From the IMG/VR virus record IMGVR_UViG_3300032246_001124, positions 1 through 49,730 of that record: a DNA stretch of 49,730 bases; one strand, given 5' to 3'. This document shows, one piece after another, positions 49,003 to 49,730 of the stretch; the stretch's first letter is position 1; each line of letters begins with the position of its first letter. The DNA is from a virus. The notes under the pieces are model-generated. The model was not told where the DNA came from and made no database searches. It saw only the letters and a program-made list of their open reading frames with translations. The position numbers were made by a program, and so were the translations under genes.

Positions 49003-49730
49003 TAACTAATACAGGAAAGTCCATTATTGGCAAATACTTGCTTGGTCAGGCACCAGCCTATGCCTCATACATTGGAATTGGATGTGGTCCAAAGCCATTG
49101 CTTACAAATGATACCTTGGGAGACTATTCTAATAAAGTCAATTTAGACTTTGAGATGCTCAGAGTTCCTATTTCTTCAAGAGGCTTTGTTCATGAAAACG
49201 GAATTGACAAAATTGTATTTACTGCAGAACTTCCAACAGAAGAAAGATATGAAATAACAGAAGTTGGTATGTATTCAGCACGATCAAATCCTGCTGCTGG
49301 AGCATATGATAGCAAGGCTATATTTTCATTTACTTCAACTGAAAATTGGAACTACCACACCTCAAGTGCTGCTACCGCAATTCCATCAATAACTACAGCA
49401 TTAGATGCAAATGACGATAATATTATTTCAACAACATCAAAAGTTTTTCAAACAAATGCAGATAACTCAATATTTTATAAAACCTCTCGTGCATCAAGAT
49501 ATGAAAGATGTAGGTTTTTAAATAATGTTATTTTAATGCGTGGAGATGATGCAGACCTAACATTAAGTGATGGACATTTTGTAATTGGATCTGGATCAAA
49601 CCATATTCATTATACAAACCCAAGCGTTGACTTTTCTAGAAACTCTCCAACAGATCAAATCAGACTTGCATTTTCTGTAGTTAGTAAAGACGGAGGATCT
49701 GCACTTGTTCCAGACACTGTAAGAATATTA
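48999..49730 (+). CDS. Minor tail protein, N-terminal part
   Basis: The frame begins at GTG 48999, inside the stop of the preceding gene (GTGA), and is still open at the window end after 244 codons. The start reads ITNTGKSIIGKYLLGQAPAYASYIGIGCGPKPL, which resembles 'GK-xIxxY-LxGQxxxYAxYIAxGxGxxP' openings of phage tail-fibre-like proteins in actinobacterial phages, followed by a beta-rich region with 'LPTEERYEITEVGMYSARSNP'. The end of the protein is not visible. It is part of the same coupled tail-tip operon. Confidence 0.75.
   Translation, partial: MITNTGKSIIGKYLLGQAPAYASYIGIGCGPKPLLTNDTLGDYSNKVNLDFEMLRVPISSRGFVHENGIDKIVFTAELPTEERYEITEVGMYSARSNPAAGAYDSKAIFSFTSTENWNYHTSSAATAIPSITTALDANDDNIISTTSKVFQTNADNSIFYKTSRASRYERCRFLNNVILMRGDDADLTLSDGHFVIGSGSNHIHYTNPSVDFSRNSPTDQIRLAFSVVSKDGGSALVPDTVRIL

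Noticed and set aside
1-49730. CRISPR array, insertion sequence or integrase
   Set aside because: No regularly spaced repeats, transposase or integrase motifs were seen in any frame.

Overview
This window is most of the virion-structure half of a tailed double-stranded DNA phage with a long-tailed (siphovirus) plan. The DNA is clearly AT-rich and nearly all genes lie on the + strand; only a 66-aa zinc-motif protein (1270-1470) and a signal-peptide lysin (12533-13105) are on the - strand. The protein families resemble those of actinobacterial phages: LamG-type minor tail protein, 'DDITVL' tail protein, DUF2746-like holin candidate, HK97-type head genes and monomeric B12-dependent ribonucleotide reductase. 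AT-richness plus frequent leaderless genes suggests a low-GC actinobacterial host, for example a freshwater lineage; this is inference, not proof.

Layout. 1-461: a cut-off gene and two small genes joined by ATGA overlaps, closed by a terminator. 614-1915: an endonuclease VII-like HNH gene, a divergent zinc-motif gene and a holin candidate. 1916-2217: an AT-rich gap that ends in a promoter-hairpin-T-tract unit, probably a small RNA. 2218-19282: a very large adsorption locus of more than 20 fibre, baseplate-like and accessory genes, with five glycine-rich fibre paralogues, small partner proteins, a collagen-like protein, mosaic fibres with repeats, and the antisense lysin. 19420-21453: class II ribonucleotide reductase with its own promoter. 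21489-25088: large LamG-type minor tail protein. 25107-29928: portal, protease with nested scaffold, major capsid protein, and a small protein that copies the capsid N-terminal arm. 29957-33672: neck proteins and major tail tube. 33760-43336: two paralogous tail-assembly chaperones and a 2829-aa tape measure protein. 43336-49730: distal tail and baseplate genes, cut by the window end. No terminase gene is present, although the portal neighbourhood is complete.

Expression logic. About twenty genes or gene groups carry their own extended -10 box (TGnTATAAT or a close variant) with no consistent -35. In about ten cases the start codon lies 6-10 bases after the -10 box and no ribosome binding site can be fitted, so these mRNAs should be leaderless. 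In several others the predicted transcript begins almost at a strong Shine-Dalgarno sequence. Intrinsic terminators separate the major blocks: capsid, tail tube, fibres and reductase.

Most unusual points: chaperones G and G-T encoded as two tandem paralogous genes instead of one frameshifted pair; a free-standing copy of the capsid N-terminal arm; an in-frame TGA in a glycine-rich fibre gene whose reading frame continues to the family's normal C-terminus; a kinase-like motif set inside the tape measure protein; and repeated two-gene fibre cassettes.
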